Shown one piece after another: positions 1 through 7,635 of a DNA stretch of 36,029 nt. The notes below the pieces were generated by a model. That model was not told the DNA's origin. It saw only the letters and a list, made by a program, of their open reading frames with translations, and searched no databases. Made by a program: the position numbers and the translations under genes. Each line of letters begins with the position of its first letter. Position 1 is the first letter of the stretch. This DNA is from Sulfurimonadaceae bacterium (GTDB taxonomy: Bacteria > Campylobacterota > Campylobacteria > Campylobacterales > Sulfurimonadaceae): NCBI GenBank assembly GCA_028683835.1, contig JAQUHB010000026.1, forward strand, positions 1 to 36,029, in the 5' to 3' direction.

Positions 1-75
1 GATGCATTTTTAGAAAGCAGTGCAAAGACGAGTGCGGAGTTTGTTATGAAAATGGTTGATAAAATTGGAAAATAA
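1..75 (+). CDS. C-terminal end of an unidentified protein (cut by window start)
   Basis: An open frame runs from the first base to a TAA at 73-75 and encodes the last 24 residues, ending EFVMKMVDKIGK. The codon pattern looks coding, and the frame overlaps the proposed TTG start of the next gene by 20 bases, as in a tight operon. The peptide is too short to assign a family, and no motif is visible. Confidence 0.5.
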   Translation, partial: DAFLESSAKTSAEFVMKMVDKIGK

Positions 76-829
76 AGTTCAACTCTCTAAAAAGATCATG
101 AGTAAACTCGGTAAAACGAATGCCGAGTTTAACTTGATAGAGGAGGGCGATAAGATACTCGTTGGTCTTAGTGGCGGCAAAGATTCTTTAACGATGGTTC
201 ACGCTATGAAAGAACAACAACGCCGTGCTCCATTTAAGTTCGAATTCTTGGCCGTAACAGTCTCTTATGGTATGAATGAAAACTTTGATAAACTCAAAGC
301 GCATTGTGCAGAATATGAGATTCCTCATGTGATCCATGACACGAATATCTATGATCTTGCAGAAGATAAAATCCGCAAAAATTCCTCATTTTGTAGTTTC
401 TTTTCACGCATGAGACGCGGTTCTCTTTATAGTGCAGCCGAAAAATACGGCTGTAATAAAGTCGCTCTTGGGCATCACTTAGACGATGCGGCAGAGAGCT
501 TTTTTATGAATTTTATCTACAATGGACAGCTCAGAAGTCTTGCTCCAAAATATAGAGCAGAAAATGGGCTTATCGTTATACGTCCACTTATTCAGATGCG
601 TGAGCGCCAGCTTGCAGCAGCGGCTATTGAAAACGGTATGCCGACCATCGGCGATGAAGCTTGTCCTTCGATGCGTTTTGATGTAAAAATGCCTCACGCA
701 AGAGCGGATATGAAAGAGATGCTCTTTGATATGGAGAAAAAATTTCCATCCCTTTTTGTTTCTATGAACGCCGCTTTTAAAAATATCTCGAACGAAAGTT
801 TTTTCGAAGTAGATAAACTCAATATTTAG
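56..829 (+). CDS. ttcA: TtcA-like tRNA 2-thiocytidine biosynthesis protein (PP-loop ATPase)
   Basis: This is an N-type ATP pyrophosphatase of the TtcA/TilS superfamily, expected to adenylate C32 of certain tRNAs for 2-thiolation in the cytoplasm. The PP-loop SGGKDS is at residues 39-44 and the second family motif GHHLDD at 139-144. The segment FCSFFSRMRRGSLY (112-125) aligns with the cysteine region of TtcA, and Cys203 lies in EACPSMRFD. Classic TtcA has a CxxC pair plus a third cysteine as iron-sulfur ligands. Here the second position of the pair is Phe116, so only Cys113 and Cys203 remain; I recall related epsilonproteobacterial proteins looking similar. The start is uncertain: TTG at 56 overlaps the upstream gene, and TTG 65 or ATG 98 are alternatives without a better ribosome site. 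A TtcA-family protein is secure; the exact modification is less so. Confidence 0.85.
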   Translation: MIKLENKVQLSKKIMSKLGKTNAEFNLIEEGDKILVGLSGGKDSLTMVHAMKEQQRRAPFKFEFLAVTVSYGMNENFDKLKAHCAEYEIPHVIHDTNIYDLAEDKIRKNSSFCSFFSRMRRGSLYSAAEKYGCNKVALGHHLDDAAESFFMNFIYNGQLRSLAPKYRAENGLIVIRPLIQMRERQLAAAAIENGMPTIGDEACPSMRFDVKMPHARADMKEMLFDMEKKFPSLFVSMNAAFKNISNESFFEVDKLNI

Positions 830-1005
830 AGTTTATTTACACACTTTTCTTCTTCATTAAATATAAATATAATTTATAAAGTTAACACATAGTTATCACA
901 AGATAAGCATAATATATTAGAATAAAACACTTCTAAAGTTATATTAAGATTCCTTATGTAAAACTGCTATGTTTTATTAGAAAAAATAATTAAGGAGGAA
1001 GAAAG
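830..1005. promoter_or_regulatory. AT-rich intergenic region upstream of the multiheme cytochrome gene
   Basis: These 176 bases hold no gene. The stretch is very AT-rich, with several possible -10 boxes around 908-925 (CATAATATATTAG), but none is clearly best. A strong ribosome binding site, AAGGAGG at 992-998, precedes the ATG at 1006 with about seven bases spacing. No clear terminator hairpin follows the ttcA-like gene. Confidence 0.45.
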
Positions 1006-3375
1006 ATGATCAAAAGGACATTGAAACTTTCTGTTACTGCTGCATTACTTTTTGCTACATCAGTAACGTTCGGAGCATATGATAAAAATCCGCCATTTAG
1101 TCTAGATAAATTGAAACCTATCGCATACAAAAGTGATGGGACGACAATAAAGGCATATGATCCTACGACGGATTATAGAATATTTGTCAACTATGAACTT
1201 GGAATGCATTGTGTTGGTTTTGAGATGAGTTACTGTTGTGTAATTCCTCCATACAACTCAATCCAGTCACAAGCGATTAAAACAGGAATGGGTGGGGCTC
1301 TTCCATCTTTAGTGACTCCAGGAGATAATAAAAAACTTTTTTATTATGTGAAAGATAATTCTTATTCTGAGGGGAATAAGATGAAGTACTGGAGTGTCAT
1401 GAAAGATGTTGATGGCAATGGACGTATGGATGATCCTGGTGATAACGTTGCGAATTATGTTTGGAAACATCTTTTTATATATAAAGATCTTGAGGGAACG
1501 ATGCCAGCAGGTGCAACAGCAAAAGATCGTCTTTATGTAGGAAAGGATATTAAAGTAAAAGTTGATGCTGGTCCAACAGGAAAAAGTGTTGCTGGAGGAT
1601 ACCTTGATTATGCCGGTAAAGATGGAGGAAATATTGTTTTTACTGATACTCTTGTGCCTGCTGTAACTGATATCAAACTCAAACTTACTGCTTCGCATCT
1701 TTGGGATGCACTTGGACTTCCTTTGACTGCATTTAATGATTCAACTAGAAAAGGGAGTATTCGTTCTGTCACAGAAAGAGACTTTCAACCATTTCAAAAA
1801 TCTACAGTTCAGTTGCATGACCAAAATGGAAGACCTATTTTGGATCATGGACAAATAGCTGAGTATTTTGGCACGAATCCTGTAGATATTCCAAACTGTT
1901 ACGCATGCCACTCTCGCGAAGGAAAAGCGGCTAAAATGGCACGTGAAGAAGGTTTAGGCTCTTCGGATAAAGAGTATGCATACTGGAAAACATATCCGGA
2001 TGAGAGTGAATATATGGCAAGACTTTCAGAAGCTTCCATCAATATTTTAAGTATTCATGATAAACATCATGGAACATCGTTCTTGAGTCATTATGATCCA
2101 AATGCATCTTCAAACCGTTTAGGTAAGACAGGCGAGATCAACTGTGCAGATTGTCATGGTGATAATGTTTCTGGAAATCTACAAGAACCTCGTCCCGGTG
2201 CGACTGGATATACAACTGTCAAAGCAAAACCACTCTCAGAAGCTATTCATGGTTTTCACTTAGGTATGGTTCCGATGCCTGATGGTGCAGCTAGAAGTCA
2301 AGCATGTCAATCATGTCATCCAACACACTTCCAAGATCCATCAATGAATGATGATACAAATCCACTTCGTGTGGCTGATCGTTATGGTGAGGGACGTTTT
2401 AATGATAAAGATATTCGTACAAGCGGCGGTGGTTGTTATGTTCGCCGTGATGCACATACAAATCCAAATGCAAAACCACCTTTTTTCCTAAATGAAGTCG
2501 GCAAGTATCTGTTAACAAATGTCAGTAAAAAAGATGAAAAAGGGAAAGATACAAAAGAGCTTAGAGGATTGTATTGTACAAATTGTCATACAAAAATCGC
2601 TCAAGGGCTTTATAAAGCAGATGATTTAAATGATGCAGCGACACATGATGGAAAAACACTTCGTAATAAAAGTTTAAAAGAGATCGTAACTGCACTCGCT
2701 GGTGGAGATATGAAGGAATTTAATGCCTTAATTGATCCTAAAACGACAGGTAAAAATGAGGTTCAAGCTTATTATAGCGCCCATGAATCTTCAATACTTG
2801 TAAAAAATGTTGGAAAAGATGGTAAACTTGATCTCAAACCTTGGAACCATCCAACGGGTGGAGCAGTTCCGTATGGCGCTGCTTCTGGTGGCAATGATTG
2901 GTGGTTAAGTGCGGCTGAGCCTCACTGTGCGGATTGTCATGCAGCACCATTTGTTGAAAGTATGGGTGGAGAATACTTCCCAATCGATCAACCAAACAAA
3001 CATTCACTCTATCGTTACTCAAAAGGTCATGGGGATATCGCATGTCAATCTTGTCATGAGTCTACACACGGACTTTACTCAACACGTTATGATGGTAAAA
3101 ATAGAACAGTCGATGTAACAACACATGAACAAGCGCTTCAGTATAGTCCTGATGGCAAATATGCTGGTCCAGTTACATGTGTAGCATGCCATACTGTAAA
3201 TGAGAAAGGTGTTCCTGTGCAACTTAAAGGAACGGCGTATGAAAAAGATTACTGGGCTTCTGTAACTTTGGCACACTTCATGAGATCTGGTGATCAAAAA
3301 ATGGATGTTAAACAGTTAGTAGAGAAATTTCCATACAAAAAATCTGCTCACATCGTTGAGACGACTTGGAAATAA
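1006..3375 (+). CDS. Secreted multiheme cytochrome c with seven CXXCH motifs
   Basis: The 789-residue protein starts with a Sec-type signal peptide (MIKRTLKLSVTAALLFATSV, cleavage probably near FGA-YD), so it is exported to the periplasm or beyond. Seven heme c motifs are visible, beginning at residues 298 (CYACH), 380 (CADCH), 434 (CQSCH), 524 (CTNCH), 641 (CADCH), 680 (CQSCH) and 725 (CVACH). The first roughly 297 residues have no heme motif but carry clustered cysteines (GMHC, SYCC at about 68-78), suggesting a separate folded domain. Many extra His residues could be distal ligands. No membrane anchor follows the signal. The gene stands alone between a promoter region and a hairpin terminator, with no oxidoreductase subunit beside it. 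Its role is probably periplasmic or outer-surface electron transfer; substrate and partner cannot be read from the sequence. Confidence 0.9.
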   Translation: MIKRTLKLSVTAALLFATSVTFGAYDKNPPFSLDKLKPIAYKSDGTTIKAYDPTTDYRIFVNYELGMHCVGFEMSYCCVIPPYNSIQSQAIKTGMGGALPSLVTPGDNKKLFYYVKDNSYSEGNKMKYWSVMKDVDGNGRMDDPGDNVANYVWKHLFIYKDLEGTMPAGATAKDRLYVGKDIKVKVDAGPTGKSVAGGYLDYAGKDGGNIVFTDTLVPAVTDIKLKLTASHLWDALGLPLTAFNDSTRKGSIRSVTERDFQPFQKSTVQLHDQNGRPILDHGQIAEYFGTNPVDIPNCYACHSREGKAAKMAREEGLGSSDKEYAYWKTYPDESEYMARLSEASINILSIHDKHHGTSFLSHYDPNASSNRLGKTGEINCADCHGDNVSGNLQEPRPGATGYTTVKAKPLSEAIHGFHLGMVPMPDGAARSQACQSCHPTHFQDPSMNDDTNPLRVADRYGEGRFNDKDIRTSGGGCYVRRDAHTNPNAKPPFFLNEVGKYLLTNVSKKDEKGKDTKELRGLYCTNCHTKIAQGLYKADDLNDAATHDGKTLRNKSLKEIVTALAGGDMKEFNALIDPKTTGKNEVQAYYSAHESSILVKNVGKDGKLDLKPWNHPTGGAVPYGAASGGNDWWLSAAEPHCADCHAAPFVESMGGEYFPIDQPNKHSLYRYSKGHGDIACQSCHESTHGLYSTRYDGKNRTVDVTTHEQALQYSPDGKYAGPVTCVACHTVNEKGVPVQLKGTAYEKDYWASVTLAHFMRSGDQKMDVKQLVEKFPYKKSAHIVETTWK

Positions 3376-3403
3376 ATCTTCACTCTCGATAATAAAATTT
3401 TCA

Positions 3404-3432
3404 TTCAGCAAATGGGATTTCCATTTGCTGAA
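3404..3432. terminator. Hairpin terminator after the multiheme cytochrome gene
   Basis: A perfect 12-bp stem (TTCAGCAAATGG at 3404-3415 pairing with CCATTTGCTGAA at 3421-3432) with a five-base loop lies 28 bases after the cytochrome stop. The T-run after it is weak (CCTTCATTTAA), but the isolated perfect hairpin between two same-strand genes fits a terminator. Confidence 0.7.
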
Positions 3433-3466
3433 CCTTCATTTAACACCCTCTTAAAGCTCGCTCTGC

Positions 3467-3472
3467 TATAAT
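3467..3472 (+). promoter_or_regulatory. Candidate -10 box for yebC
   Basis: A consensus TATAAT lies 29 bases before the yebC ATG and after the upstream terminator hairpin. No good -35 box is seen, which is usual for sigma-70 promoters in Campylobacterota. Confidence 0.55.
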
Positions 3473-3500
3473 CGTATAAAATATTTCAGTAGGATACAGT

Positions 3501-4211
3501 ATGGGTAGAGCTTTTGAATATAGAAAAGCGGCGAAGATGAAGCGCTGGGGAAATATGTCTAAAGTATTTCCAAAACTTGGAAAAATAATCACTATGGCAG
3601 CAAAAGAGGGTGGGGTAGATCCGGATATGAATCCGAGACTTCGTACAGCGATTCTCAATGCCAAAGCTGAAAATATGCCAAAAGATAATATTGAAGCGGC
3701 TATTAAAAGAGCAAGTGCAAAAGATACAGCCTCTATGGCCGAAGTAAACTTTGAGGGTAAAGCGCCTTTTGGAGTTCAGCTATTTATCGAATGTGCAACT
3801 GATAATAATACACGTACAGTTGCAAATGTTAAATCAACACTCAGCAAAAATGGCGGAGAGCTTCTTACAAATGGTTCTTTAGAATTTATGTTTTCGCGTA
3901 AAGCTATATTTGAGTTTGATAAGCCAGAAAATATAGATTTGGAAGAGTTGGAACTCTCTCTCATTGATGCTGGTCTTGAAGAGATTGAAGAGGAAGAGGG
4001 TATTGTTTTAGTAACAGCTGATTATAAAGACTTTGGAAATCTTCAGAGTGCATTTGAAGCTCTTGGTATTGAGCTTAAAAAAGCTGTTTTGGAACGTGTA
4101 GCAAATACTCCTATCGAGCTGAATGATGAGCAAATGGTAAGCATCAACAAGATCATCGATAGACTTGAAGATGATGAAGATGTTCAAAACATCTTTACAA
4201 ATTTTTCATAA
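3501..4211 (+). CDS. yebC: YebC/PmpR family protein
   Basis: The 236-residue protein matches the YebC/PmpR family in length and sequence: [19 protein letters not shown] at the start, an acidic middle domain, and the conserved segment [22 protein letters not shown] at about 77-98. Family members act as DNA-binding regulators or, as shown more recently, as ribosome-associated translation factors that relieve stalling; the sequence does not tell which applies. It has its own probable promoter, with a weak AGGA-type ribosome site ahead of the ATG. It is followed after 45 bases, occupied by a hairpin, by the IMPACT-family gene on the same strand. Confidence 0.93.
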   Translation: MGRAFEYRKAAKMKRWGNMSKVFPKLGKIITMAAKEGGVDPDMNPRLRTAILNAKAENMPKDNIEAAIKRASAKDTASMAEVNFEGKAPFGVQLFIECATDNNTRTVANVKSTLSKNGGELLTNGSLEFMFSRKAIFEFDKPENIDLEELELSLIDAGLEEIEEEEGIVLVTADYKDFGNLQSAFEALGIELKKAVLERVANTPIELNDEQMVSINKIIDRLEDDEDVQNIFTNFS

Positions 4212-4219
4212 AATTTTTT

Positions 4220-4248
4220 TTACATGTAAGAACTTTTCTTACATGTAA
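4220..4248. repeat. Paired TTACATGTAA palindromes forming a 13-bp hairpin
   Basis: Two copies of TTACATGTAA (4220-4229 and 4239-4248) lie nine bases apart. The arms TTACATGTAAGAA (4220-4232) and TTCTTACATGTAA (4236-4248) are perfect reverse complements around a three-base loop. The hairpin fills the gap between yebC and the next gene and ends eight bases before that gene's ATG. It could act as a terminator or attenuator, but no T-run follows directly. The unit is the same palindrome found dispersed elsewhere in the window. Confidence 0.85.
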
Positions 4249-4256
4249 GCTTTATT

Positions 4257-4832
4257 ATGTACTTCATAAACTCCCATTTTACTGCAACTTACGAAGAAAA
4301 ACAATCAAAATTTATAGCACATCTTATCCCATACAATCTTTATCAAACGACACTGCAAAGTTTAAAGGCAGAGCATCCAAAAGCGAGACATTTTGTGACT
4401 TCATACAGATATCTCAATGAATTTGATCAAATCGTCGAGCATTCAAGTGATGATGGAGAGCCAAAAGGGACTTCAGGAAAACCGACTTTATCCGTGTTGC
4501 AAGGACATGAACTTATAAATATTGCTGTCATAGTTGTACGCTATTTTGGCGGCACAAAACTCGGTACAGGCGGACTTGTACGTGCCTATAGTGATGCTGT
4601 TAATATGGCAGTGAATCTAGCTGAACTTATCCTTTATAAAAAAGAAAAAACAGAGATGATCTCACTTTTATATAGTGATATAGGAAGAGTAGAATATGAA
4701 TGTTTACAACTGGAAATTACAATAATAGAAAAGTTTTTTGACTCAGATGTACGCTTTAAGATTCAAGCAGAAGAGGAGACCTTGAAGACCTTACATACGA
4801 AGTTAGAGCGAGTAATTGTTTCCCTCTCTTAA
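4257..4832 (+). CDS. yigZ: IMPACT/YigZ family protein
   Basis: The 191-residue protein carries the UPF0029/IMPACT N-terminal domain, with the hallmark segment DDGEPKGTSGKP at about residues 64-75 and VRYFGGTKLGTGGLVRAY at about 92-109. A shorter C-terminal domain (DUF1949-like) follows. Bacterial members are conserved but of uncertain biochemical role; a regulatory role in translation has been suggested from the eukaryotic IMPACT protein. The ATG at 4257 lies just after the paired-palindrome hairpin and has no clear Shine-Dalgarno sequence. The 3' end overlaps the convergent EI24-type gene by 30 bases. Confidence 0.9.
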   Translation: MYFINSHFTATYEEKQSKFIAHLIPYNLYQTTLQSLKAEHPKARHFVTSYRYLNEFDQIVEHSSDDGEPKGTSGKPTLSVLQGHELINIAVIVVRYFGGTKLGTGGLVRAYSDAVNMAVNLAELILYKKEKTEMISLLYSDIGRVEYECLQLEITIIEKFFDSDVRFKIQAEEETLKTLHTKLERVIVSLS

Positions 4833-5603
4833 CTCTCTAGTTTCTCTAAAATAGGTATGTCCCATAAAGATAATATAGTAAACTCCAGTAAAAAGAACTG
4901 CAAAAGGGATCAGTGAAACAAGGTAGAGAAGAAATGTTTTGATTCGTATCTCTGTCCCCGCAAAAAACATAATCTTTTTATACTCATTTTTTGTACTGAT
5001 ATTTGATGCCACATCATAAGTCAATATTTTATGAAAGAAATAGTACATTGGAAGATTGAACATAATCACGTTTAGTATCGGCACAAAGTAAAACGGGATA
5101 AAAAGCAAGAACATAGTAAGCATAATAACAAACCATCTAAATATTTTTATGATCGACCAAAAAAAGTTATCATACCCCTTCATTTCTATATCGCTATAGT
5201 GTTTTTGATGTATGTTTTTGAGAATAAAGGGTGTTAAAAAGGTGATGGCAATAAGAGATATAAAGATAGTCATAATAAGGGCAAGCATACTACCCATGGT
5301 GTAGATCAAGAAGGTTACTATCCACGATGTTAGGGCATGGCTCATAAGAAAACTCAGTATTGAAGAGCTTTGAAAGTCAACACCTGTTGTATCTATAGTT
5401 TCTAATCCGTCAATAATAGTTGTTTGTGATTGATGTACATGAAATGTTGCATGGCGCAGATCTTTTATTGTCAAATGTGCAAAGTAAAAGACAATTGTAT
5501 AGACAAGGATAAGAGCAATAAAAAATGGAGCGATTGAGAATTTCATCATCTTTAGGGAAAAAAAATCTTTGATACTGGTGATAAAAATATTATCGTTTGT
5601 CAA
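4803..5603 (-). CDS. EI24/CysZ-like integral membrane protein
   Basis: The 266-residue protein has several hydrophobic segments (about residues 18-42, 90-130, 150-185, 220-248) and the layout of the EI24 domain family, which includes CysZ sulfate permeases. The signature-like stretch LTPFILKNIHQKHYS lies near 123-137. Sulfate transport is possible but not demonstrated: no cysteine-biosynthesis genes are adjacent. Translation appears to begin at TTG 5603, with GGAG about seven bases upstream; this TTG overlaps the stop of the preceding decayed DUF3137 reading frame (TTGA), so the two were once translationally coupled. The 3' end overlaps the convergent yigZ by 30 bases. Confidence 0.75.
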   Translation of the reverse strand: MTNDNIFITSIKDFFSLKMMKFSIAPFFIALILVYTIVFYFAHLTIKDLRHATFHVHQSQTTIIDGLETIDTTGVDFQSSSILSFLMSHALTSWIVTFLIYTMGSMLALIMTIFISLIAITFLTPFILKNIHQKHYSDIEMKGYDNFFWSIIKIFRWFVIMLTMFLLFIPFYFVPILNVIMFNLPMYYFFHKILTYDVASNISTKNEYKKIMFFAGTEIRIKTFLLYLVSLIPFAVLFTGVYYIIFMGHTYFRETRELREGNNYSL

Positions 5604-6136
5604 CGTTTACTCCATAATTTTTCATTTAATTTTAACTCCATGACGAGCGAAAGTGTCAACTGGAGCATTTTGATATATTTCATCGCTATTTTGTACTCTA
5701 AAAGCGAACTAAAAATAGAAGGCTCAAAAAGATCTTTGTCGTATGCAACTGCTAGATTCATCAGTTCATCTTTAATAGAGAGATACAACGGCTTTGCTAT
5801 GCTCTTTTTAAGATCTAAAATACGTTGCATCATCGAGTGTAAAAGGATATCTGGCTTCTATCTGGTCAGTTCCATACACAACAAACTCTTTTTCAAACTC
5901 CGGATTATCCATCTTTACAGGTTGGCTTCTACTGAAATTATTTGACTGCAAACAACTGTCTATAAACGAACCAAATAGGCTTTGAGCATTATCAGGCAGA
6001 ATTATAGTAGAATTTGAAAAATGCTTGTTAAACGACGTGACAATAAAAAGTCCTTCAATCTCCTCTTTAAAAGTTTCAGAACTTAATAAAAGTTTCTTGG
6101 TCGATTTTATAAGTCGAATTGTAGCGAAGATTTGGC
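5600..6136 (-). pseudogene. Decayed DUF3137 gene with frameshifts
   Basis: Three consecutive pieces in different frames read as one DUF3137-type protein: PNLRYNSTYKIDQETFIK (about 6136-6083), then SETFKEEIEGLFIVTSFNKH through DNPEFEKEFVVYGTDQIEARY (to about 5840), then MMQRILDLKKSIAKPLYLSI to the normal C-terminus ending at 5600. The family hallmark is DPEFEKxFVVYGTDQxEARY followed by the RI-L-L segment. One shift lies near 6080-6085; another lies near 5830, where the frame reads LDD instead of continuing into MMQRIL. The N-terminal part is missing altogether because the sequence runs directly into a lemA remnant. Genes of this family often sit next to lemA. No intact product is expected. Confidence 0.8.
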
Positions 6137-6350
6137 TTATTCGCATATGAGCGAAGCTGTGTGACTTTTTCTAAAGTAGATTTTTCAAACTCTATGTACT
6201 GCGAAACTGATGCGACAAGGTTTGGGATAAGGTCATAACGCTTTTTTAAAACTGCGTCTACTCCTGCGAAGATATTTTCTACTTAATTTTTCTTGCTCAT
6301 GAGAGAATTGTACATGCGCAATAGCCCCGAGGATGATGAAGAATGTTGTA
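6137..6350 (-). pseudogene. Truncated lemA remnant
   Basis: Reading the minus strand, YNSLMSKKN, a stop codon (TAA at 6285-6283), and VENIFAGVDAVLKKRYDLIP followed by NLVASVSQYIEFEKSTLEKV match the N-terminal third of LemA. LemA is a small membrane-anchored protein whose N-terminal helix ends in YNxLV and continues with VxxAxxxIDxxLKRRxDLIPNLV. A hydrophobic peptide FFIILGAIAH lies just upstream in another frame and looks like the lost membrane anchor. After the LRSYANK segment the sequence passes directly into the DUF3137 remnant, so the rest of lemA is deleted. The internal stop, the frame break and the truncation make this a pseudogene. Confidence 0.75.
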
Positions 6351-6372
6351 TCTTGCTTTTTTATTTATTCGA

Positions 6373-7635
6373 TCATTTTTTTAATGAAAAATTTTTGGCG
6401 ATAGCTTCAGCACATAAAACTCCAGAAGCAAAAGCAAACTGAAAGTTATAGCCTCCTCGTTCCCCTAGAACATCTAAAACTTCGCCTACAAAATAAAGAT
6501 TTTTAGTTTTTTTGGATTCAAAGGTTTTTTCATCTATTTCTAATGTATTGATTCCGCCGCCGCAGACTTCAGCATGAGAAAATCCGTGGGTATCGGTCAC
6601 TTTAAACTTCCAGTTTTGGAGTTTATTGATAAGGGTTTTTACCATTTTTGTGTTTACATGCAAAGCTTTTGCGTTGGGGTCAATACGTGTCTCTTTTAAA
6701 ATTACTGATACCAGTTTCGCAGGTAAAATTGCGCCTAAAACGGTAGAAGTTTTATTTTCTGGGAGTGTTTTGCAGAGGTTTAAGATCTGTGCAGAGAGGG
6801 ATTGCGCATTAAAATCTCTTAAAAGATTGAGTGATATTTCGACATTTTGAAAGTTTACAAGCGCTTGTGAAGCGATTTGGGAAATATCAAAGATGGCAAG
6901 ACCTGAAATACCGTATTTTGTAAAAAGTAGATCTCCCTGCATTGTTTTTTCTTTCAATCCATCAACATAGATTGTAACTTCTCCATCGATCTTTACACCA
7001 CAAAGCTCTTCATGTAACGATGAATGCAGATGCAGTCCTACTAGTGATGGATAGGTAGGGATGAGTGTATGTCCAAATGCAGATGCAAACTTAAGTCCAT
7101 CTTCGTTTCCGCCAAGCTGAGGGTATGCAAGAAGTCCTGTGGCGACGATAACTGCGTCATAGTCTGTATAGGTCTTATCCTTACATGTAAGAGTGAAATT
7201 CTTCTCTTTTTGGATAGATTGGATTTTACACTCATTAAAAACTGTGACGTCTAAAAGTGATAAAGCCTCTTCAAATGCCGTTACAACGCTTTTGGCTTCA
7301 TAAGAAAGTGGAAAAGTCCTTCCATCCTCTTTAGCAGAAAACAAGATACCGATGGAGTTCATAAAGCGCTCCAATTCATGATAGCCAAAGCGTTTGAGTG
7401 TTGGTTCTATGAAGCTTAGATTCTCAGAGAAATAATTGGATTTAGATACAAACTTGTTCGTGATATTACAATGTCCGTTACCTGAGACAAGGATCTTTTT
7501 ACCGTTTTTTGTGTTTTGCTCAAAGAGATCGACTTTGATATTGTTTCTTGCAAGAATGACGGATGCGGTAAGACCTGCTGCACCGGCTCCGATAATAGCT
7601 ACTTTTTTCATAGCAAAATTATAGCTGATTATCAA
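6373..7635 (-). CDS. HI0933-family NAD(P)/FAD-dependent oxidoreductase
   Basis: This is a flavoprotein of the HI0933/YhiN/BaiN family. The N-terminal Rossmann motif VAIIGAGAAGLTAS binds FAD, and KILVSGNGHCNITN (about residues 45-60) is a family hallmark. The C-terminal block GGGINTLEIDEKTFESK and LYFVGEVLDVLGERGGYNFQ is also typical. Length fits the family. Its physiological substrate is not known. The longest frame begins at TTG 7635, overlapping the stop of the SagB-type gene in a TTGA arrangement; an internal ATG at 7611 gives the more usual N-terminus MKKVAIIGAG. Neither has a convincing ribosome site, so translational coupling to the upstream gene is plausible. One TTACATGTAA palindrome lies inside the gene at 7181-7190. 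Confidence 0.9.
   Translation of the reverse strand: MIISYNFAMKKVAIIGAGAAGLTASVILARNNIKVDLFEQNTKNGKKILVSGNGHCNITNKFVSKSNYFSENLSFIEPTLKRFGYHELERFMNSIGILFSAKEDGRTFPLSYEAKSVVTAFEEALSLLDVTVFNECKIQSIQKEKNFTLTCKDKTYTDYDAVIVATGLLAYPQLGGNEDGLKFASAFGHTLIPTYPSLVGLHLHSSLHEELCGVKIDGEVTIYVDGLKEKTMQGDLLFTKYGISGLAIFDISQIASQALVNFQNVEISLNLLRDFNAQSLSAQILNLCKTLPENKTSTVLGAILPAKLVSVILKETRIDPNAKALHVNTKMVKTLINKLQNWKFKVTDTHGFSHAEVCGGGINTLEIDEKTFESKKTKNLYFVGEVLDVLGERGGYNFQFAFASGVLCAEAIAKNFSLKK
7181..7190. repeat. TTACATGTAA palindrome inside the HI0933-type gene
   Basis: This is an exact copy with the longer 12-base form CTTACATGTAAG at 7180-7191. Read on the gene strand it encodes Leu-Thr-Cys-Lys and continues GATAAG (Asp-Lys). 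Confidence 0.9.

Noticed and set aside
1309-1698. 129-codon minus-strand ORF inside the multiheme cytochrome gene
   Set aside because: It is Ile/Phe/Ser-rich, as expected from the complement of the cytochrome codons, and shows no motif.
5640-5945. 101-codon plus-strand ORF
   Set aside because: It lies opposite the recognisable DUF3137 remnant and has no independent coding evidence.
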